Below the pieces are notes generated by a model. It was not told where the DNA came from, made no database searches, and saw only the letters and a list, made by a program, of their open reading frames with translations. From Certhia americana (taxonomy: Eukaryota; Chordata; Aves; Passeriformes; Certhiidae), in contig CM031864.1 of assembly GCA_018697195.1 (NCBI GenBank), forward strand, positions 11,537,970-11,601,969: DNA of 64,000 bases, read 5' to 3'. Position 1 is the stretch's first letter; every line of letters begins with the position of its first letter. This document shows positions 58,421-64,000 of the stretch, piece after piece. A program made the position numbers and the translations under genes.

Positions 58421-58971
58421 TGTGCTGGTTTTGGCGTGTACAGACTTAATTTTCTTCACAGTAGCTAGAATGGGTCAGTGTTTCAGATTTGTGCCATCTT
58501 GATAATTTGGGGGTGTTTCAGTTATTGCTGAGCAGGACAATGACCAGTGTCATAACCTTTTCTGCTTCTCACATCACCCCACCAGTGAGGGGGCTGGAGG
58601 TACACAAGAGCTGGGAGGGGACACAGCCAGGACAGCTGAGCCCACTGACCACTGGGATATTCCATGCCATGCTCAGCCTATAAAGCTGAGGGAAGAAGGA
58701 AAGGGGGTTGTTTGGACTGACAATGTTTGTCTTCCCCAGTCACAGTTATGCATGACAGAGCCCTGCTGAATTGCCAGCCTGCCCACAGGAAGGGTGAAGG
58801 AATTCCCTGTTTTGTTGTTTGCATCTGCAGCTTCTGCATCACCTGTCAAACTCTTTATCTCAACCTACAAATTTTCTTACTTTATCTCTTCCAATTCTCC
58901 TCCTAGCCCTCCCACAAAGGACTGAGCAAGCAGCTCTGTGGAGCTAAGTTACCAGCTGGAGTTAAACCACA
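58421..58971 (+). mobile_element. Solo LTR of an avian-type endogenous retrovirus
   Basis: The element starts TGTGCTGGTTTTGGC and ends near AGTTAAACCACA, giving TG...CA termini and a length of about 550 bp. Internal landmarks match a long terminal repeat I know from many bird genomes: 'ttaattttcttcacagtagc', 'tttcagttattgctgagcag', 'tgggaggggacacagccagg', a TATA box (tataaag, 58679-58685), 'tgtttgtcttccccagt' and 'tttatctcaacctacaaatt'. The expected ATTAAA polyadenylation signal upstream of the last phrase is degraded (gtcaaac). No retroviral internal region flanks it, so it is a solo LTR left by recombination between two LTRs. If the 3' end is at 58971, five flanking bases (acaga / acagc) agree at four positions, a possible target-site duplication; an end at 58974 would remove that match. 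A 65-codon open frame inside it is not a gene. Confidence 0.8.
58679..58685 (+). promoter_or_regulatory. TATA box of the solo LTR
   Basis: TATAAAG lies about 258 bp into the LTR, where the U3 promoter of this LTR type is expected. Whether it still drives transcription cannot be told from sequence. Confidence 0.55.
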
Positions 58972-61900
58972 ACAGCAGCACTGACAGCAGGATTTGCGCC
59001 ACTTGAAAATTTTACTATTCTTCTGAGCAAGAACGTCTTTTCATTGTAATAAAAAGCTTTGAGGTGTAAATGTTTAAAAGGATGCTGTGAAACAAGTTGT
59101 ATAATTGTTAAGTATTTCCAGGGAAAAAAAATTCACCTCAAAATATTAAATTCTGTCTCTGGAAACTGAATATATAATCTAAGTGAAATTCTCCATGGTA
59201 GTGATTTTGCCATTTTATAATAAGGATCACTTAAATCTACAGAAATATCCTTTTCTTCTGGAAGAAGAACCGTCTGCCACATATAAAAATTATTGACTCG
59301 ACGCAACCTACCTAAATTACACAATTAAAGTCAAATGCCTCTTAAAGAGATAAAATAATGTGACTGGCGTTTTTCAACTTTAAACCAACTTAGGTGGCAA
59401 AGCTCAGTTGAATTCTTCAAAACTGTAGTTTCTTAGGTCAGTGCTGTGACCACATTGAGTTCTGCTTCCCATGCCATGTTGAGCTTGTTACTACATCCCA
59501 CAAGTCCATAACTCCATGTCTCCACTGATACACCACCTGAGTGCACATCTCATCTAGACAACAAACTGAGTTGCCCTGTGATCTAGTGGATCCTTTCAGC
59601 ACTTCCTCTCCTACCTCTCAGAAACCTCAGTGCACACCAGGAATGAAGATACCTCTCTCCCTGTTACTTCTGTCCCCCAGATCTTCAGCTTCAGGTAGAC
59701 TCAGGAAGGGGGTAGAGGAGAAAGCAACCTGAGCTGGACACAGGTGGGAGGGTAGATGATGTGGATAGACAAGAGCAGAACACAAGATAGGGATAAGAGC
59801 AAGAAAGAATTGAAAGATGTAGTAAGAGCCACTAAAACAAATTCAACATTGATGAATCTCATTACCCCTGAGCTGCTCAGCAAACAGCTGAGAACCACAC
59901 TGACCCAAGTGGAACATGATTTATCATCACCTCATATTATGACTGGAAAGTAAACATTACAAAATACTAGAAGAGAACATGTTACCAACATTACAAACTC
60001 ACTAAAAAACCTTAAAATGCAGCTGTAGACCAGGAAGAGCAATGTTTCTTCTTTATCAAAACGTCATCAAAGGTGACTTGGTTACAACATCCAAGCAGCA
60101 AGAGGTTCAAGTAGACCACACACAGGAGAAAACTTCAAGTAGAAACCACAACTAAATGCTGAAGCTAGTCCAGATAGAAAAAACAAGTTCTGTCTTTCTA
60201 ATTCTCTCAGTGGTAGATTAACTAACTGAACAGGATTTTCCTTCTCTCAACAGCTTACACCTTGAGTTACATATCTTGTAGGAAATTCTGTTTTAACAAA
60301 ATCAGAGTTAACACCCCAGAGCAGATGAAATATATTGGCTTGCAATAGACAGAAAAATCAGATATGGCATCTAACAACACCATCCCACCTTAAAGCCCTT
60401 GGTTGAAAGACAGGAATCTACAAATGCTATTAGTTACTCTGCTTACCATGAACTGTGAACAACTCTGATTCAACCCTGATGACAACCTGTGCAGGATTTA
60501 GTCTATTTACTTGTAGAAAAACTATGGCTTTTCCTCCAAACTTACTTTCTCTTACTTACTTTCTGTAAATGAAGAATTACAAAGCATTATACCTTATATT
60601 ACATGCAAAAGGTATTTAAAACAGAAAAAATTCAAAGGCAAACAAGAAAAAAAGACACATTCTGGAATTAGAACAGTCCAGCTTTTTTCCAGATACGTTT
60701 CCTGACCTAAATGTACTTCTAGGCACAATTTCTTTCACAAAATAATACTACAGTCAGTTAATAAAACAGATGAAACTTGTGCTTAAGTTCTTAGTGCTTG
60801 AACTGAATACTTGAATTTTCAGCCCCAAAGTTCTGTTAACATAGCTGGTTTACAAGATTTGCAGTGGCATTATATCCTCTAGGGAAGAAGAAAGGCAAAG
60901 CACAAAGATACAATTCTCTAAACTAACTAGGAGCCTGAAATCAATAATAAATCCGTTACTTGACAAAAATGATTAAATGATGCTCTGCAAATTAGAAGTA
61001 GCATTCCTCTTCCAAATACAATCTGGTGATAGTGGCAAGATACGACAACACTGATGGATGTCAAATGTTAAAAAAAACATGCATTTCACAGCTTAAGCTA
61101 CACACAGGGTGAAGAATTTAATCTTGAACCTGATGGTGATCTGTCCTTATGTGAAGAAGAGAAAAAAGTGTCTTCATACTTCACCCTTCTGCTCTCTGCT
61201 AGGACTTAGTCAAGTTTAACATGATCTCCCTTGCCTCCAGGTTTTCCTGCAGAAGATCTGGGAAGACAGCTGGTCACCCTTGCTGCATTTCTCTGAAATT
61301 TTCCTTCCCTCGATGGAGGACTAAAAACTAACCATCATTCAGAGCACAGGACTCCTCACAGACTAAGACAAAAATACAATTACGCCTTTCTTTTCATCTC
61401 ATAGTAATTAATAAAATTGTTTTCTTTTTGATCAATGCTGACCACACAGCGCAAAGACACTGAATACTTATCACTTTCATCATATAAAACTTAGTCTGGC
61501 AAAACAGAGAAGAATCCACTTGAGCAAGTATTTTAAAAGGAGTCCTTGATTAATACAGTTTTGCTGTCAATAGATACAATCTTGGTGAGATAATTATGTC
61601 TAAATTACACTTAAAAGGTAGCTTAAATTCTACTGGACAAGAGTTCTTGGCAGACTGAATAAAAAGCAATGCAAAAAACATATTTGAAGGTAGCTGGTGC
61701 TACTAAATATCAAACATAAAAGTAGAATGCCGTGAGGTAAATGCTTTGAGGCAATGTAATGAGCTGGAAGTCTACTCCTTGTTGGGCTTTGAGGATGAAG
61801 CACTGCTAAATGCTGCCTAGGCAAGGACTGTCTCCTTGATGAACAGAGGTAATTTCTGCCGAAACTAGTAGCACCAGATGCAGAACACAGGATGAAAAGA

Positions 61901-64000
61901 AAGCTCTATCCATATTTCAAAAAATTATTTTGAAAAAAGTTAGCACTGACTTCTTGCCACACACCTTCAAATTTCTACAGAGTGACGTCTGAGCGTGTTT
62001 ATTTTTTTTCCACAGGACAACTCTCAGTTTTCCTATACTTACCAAAAAAAAAAAAAAAAAAAGAAGTCTTGCTTACAAATGTATTTCATCTTTTTCCACA
62101 TGTGAATGGTTTTCCAAAGAAAAGTCCAAGGAGACTTAAGTATCCTCCAACATAGAGTTCAGTGAAGCAGCTGCGACGCTATTACTCACTGTCCTGCCTG
62201 TGGTGAAAACAATGCCACAGCTATGCCTCAGTGGGCAACAAAGGAGTTCATTCTTCAGGGGTTATTCAATTCTTTGTCCCTTGGCTGAGTCTGCAAACTC
62301 AGAAAGCAGGAGACGAGTTAATGTTCACCAGGACAGCTGAGATGAAACATCGATAGGTGTCCTGTTTAAGAACTGGACCAAGTGCTACTTAAATTCATCT
62401 CTCAATCGACTGCATGGTCATTTAAAGAGAGAAGGCAGAAGAGTGGAGTAGGAGCTGAGCAAGGAGTGCTTCTCCAAGCGCCAGAAATTTCTGACTCACA
62501 GATCACTCCACAGAGATCTAAGGATTTTTCTTCCCCAGTCATCCTGTCATCATAAACAGATCTTTCTTCATTAAAAAATATGCCAGGTTCAGGCATTTTG
62601 CTGCTCCAATTCAAAACCCTTACCCAGGTAACATTCTGAGCTCCTAATCTCTTCACGCTTCACTAGTTTTCTTTTTATTGTCCACCCATCACTGCATTTC
62701 TCAGAAACTGCAGACTTCCTGTTTAATATCTCACTTACAATGACAATTGAAGAAATAATTTATTTCTATTCCCTATTTATAAGTTGCCCAGAAGCAAGGT
62801 CAAAGCAACTCCCCAGACATCTGCTCACACTGAATGCAGTAAAAACACCACAGCTACTGCCTGAGAAACCACAGAACTGGTCTTCTGAAGTTCCCTTACT
62901 CCAGTCACTCCATACCAGAAGGACAGAAGGGGTCTCAAAAGAGATTTCCTTACTTACACAGCAATACCAATGTACATAGATTTCATATGATTTACTGCAA
63001 AGCACACCCTGAAGTTTAGAAGGGAAATAGAAAAAGGCTAAGACAGCAAACATAAGAGCTCTTTGACATTACTTTCTTGCTTAGAGAAGCAGACAGAAGC
63101 TGCCACTTCCCCCATGGAGTGCCAAGATCTACCAAACAACTTAAACTTGTGGCTCAGAAATCACCACTGAGGCATCCAGGGGGTGAGTGAAAATTAGTTA
63201 TTGTCCCACCTAAAAGCCACAACTGATGACCAAGCTCAATTCTTCCCTAAGCTACAAAGGGGCAATAGGGGAATTACTTTTACATGAGAGGATAAAAATG
63301 AGTCAATGTAGGGTCCGCCCCGTGGTCACCACAGCTACAAGAGCCATGCTAGAGCAGCTCTCTCATCTCCCTACACCCTACAGGTAACCCCACATAATCC
63401 CTCCTTGTCAGCTATGCTTGATTTCAGAGACCAAAACACAACCCAGCACACAGGTCTTCTCATTTCCTGTCCTCCTCTCAAGCTTATGAGTGGAAGAGAG
63501 GCTGGATTGTTCAAGTATATACATCTAAGAATACATCTCCTAGAACACCTGTGAGTTCCCATCTTGTCTGTAATCAGGACAGGATGGGAGAAGGAAGGGA
63601 GGTGGCTCTCACTTTTACCCTTCCCGACAGTCCAAGGAGAGGAAAGTGCTACTCTCAGCTGCACAGAAACTGGTATTTACCCATGATGACCAAAGGTGTG
63701 CTTGGGCTCTTAGTACCACAGCAAATGCCGTAACTATATACCACCAGCATGACCAGATTATTTTCAGGTTCTAGATACCCAATTCTCTCATTTTTCCTCA
63801 GTCAGACAAGCAGGGTTATTGTTTCTACCATGTGGATCCTACTTTCACTAAGCAAAAATACTGTGTTGAAGATGATGATATAAAAAGGCTAAGCTCACTG
63901 CTAATCACCAGTTAAGAAAAACTGAGATACAAGTGCCTAGACTTGTCATTTCTCTTTGCTGTCTACTTAGCAGGTATGTTCTAATTTATCAGCAGTCTGT
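58972..64000. other. Unannotated DNA
   Basis: No named repeat or exon candidate. An A19 run lies at 62044-62062. Open frames up to 97 codons (63371-63664 minus) have no recognisable motif. The right edge is not visibly part of any feature. Confidence 0.45.

Noticed and set aside
58489..58683. 65-codon open frame
   Set aside because: It lies wholly inside the solo LTR, which is regulatory sequence.
1..64000. tRNA, rRNA, snRNA, known miRNA, CRISPR array or bacterial-style operon
   Set aside because: I looked for tRNA B-box words, common snRNA starts and several conserved miRNA seeds on both strands and found none. The genome type excludes the bacterial features.

Overview
This window looks like about 64 kb of vertebrate nuclear DNA, and most probably a bird. 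Composition is A+T-rich and CpG-poor, with long stretches lacking sustained open frames and many mono- and dinucleotide runs. The dispersed repeats narrow it down. Two decayed CR1/L3-type LINE relics, a CR1-type 3' tail, a MIR-like amniote SINE and another old amniote repeat place it in Amniota. A nearly complete LTR (58421-58971) of a type I associate with avian endogenous retroviruses points to a bird, probably Neoaves. These assignments come from remembered family consensus sequences; no database search was run.

Layout. 1-4 kb: a TA/CA microsatellite, a C-rich patch, a minus-strand CR1/L3 reverse-transcriptase relic and an oppositely oriented CR1-type 3' tail. 4-9 kb: mostly unannotatable, with a CpG-bearing GC patch near 5.1 kb and a GC-rich patch at 7.1-8.0 kb. 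9.2-9.4 kb: the MIR-like SINE. 15-19 kb: the best candidates for protein-coding exons. Two plus-strand segments (17237-17327 and 18976-19137) have good splice sites, one open frame each and compatible splice phase. 19.1-20.8 kb: very A+T-rich DNA, then a 27-unit AG microsatellite. 23.7 kb: a diverged 70-bp tandem duplication. 28.2 kb: an old amniote repeat. 30-32 kb: two more exon-like segments and a 22-bp perfect palindrome. 35.3-36.1 kb: a second CR1/L3 relic. 39.7 kb: a double poly(A) run. 40-58 kb: no repeats I can name, but some CpG-retaining segments that could be conserved non-coding DNA. 58.4-59.0 kb: the avian-type solo LTR. The remainder holds nothing I can name.

The window is best read as intron or intergenic DNA of a large locus. 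If the candidate exon pair is real, at least part of it belongs to a plus-strand gene that I cannot identify. I found no complete gene, tRNA, rRNA, recognisable miRNA, CRISPR array, operon or multi-gene system, and nothing supporting a previously undescribed system. Most open frames of 60-200 codons look like chance.
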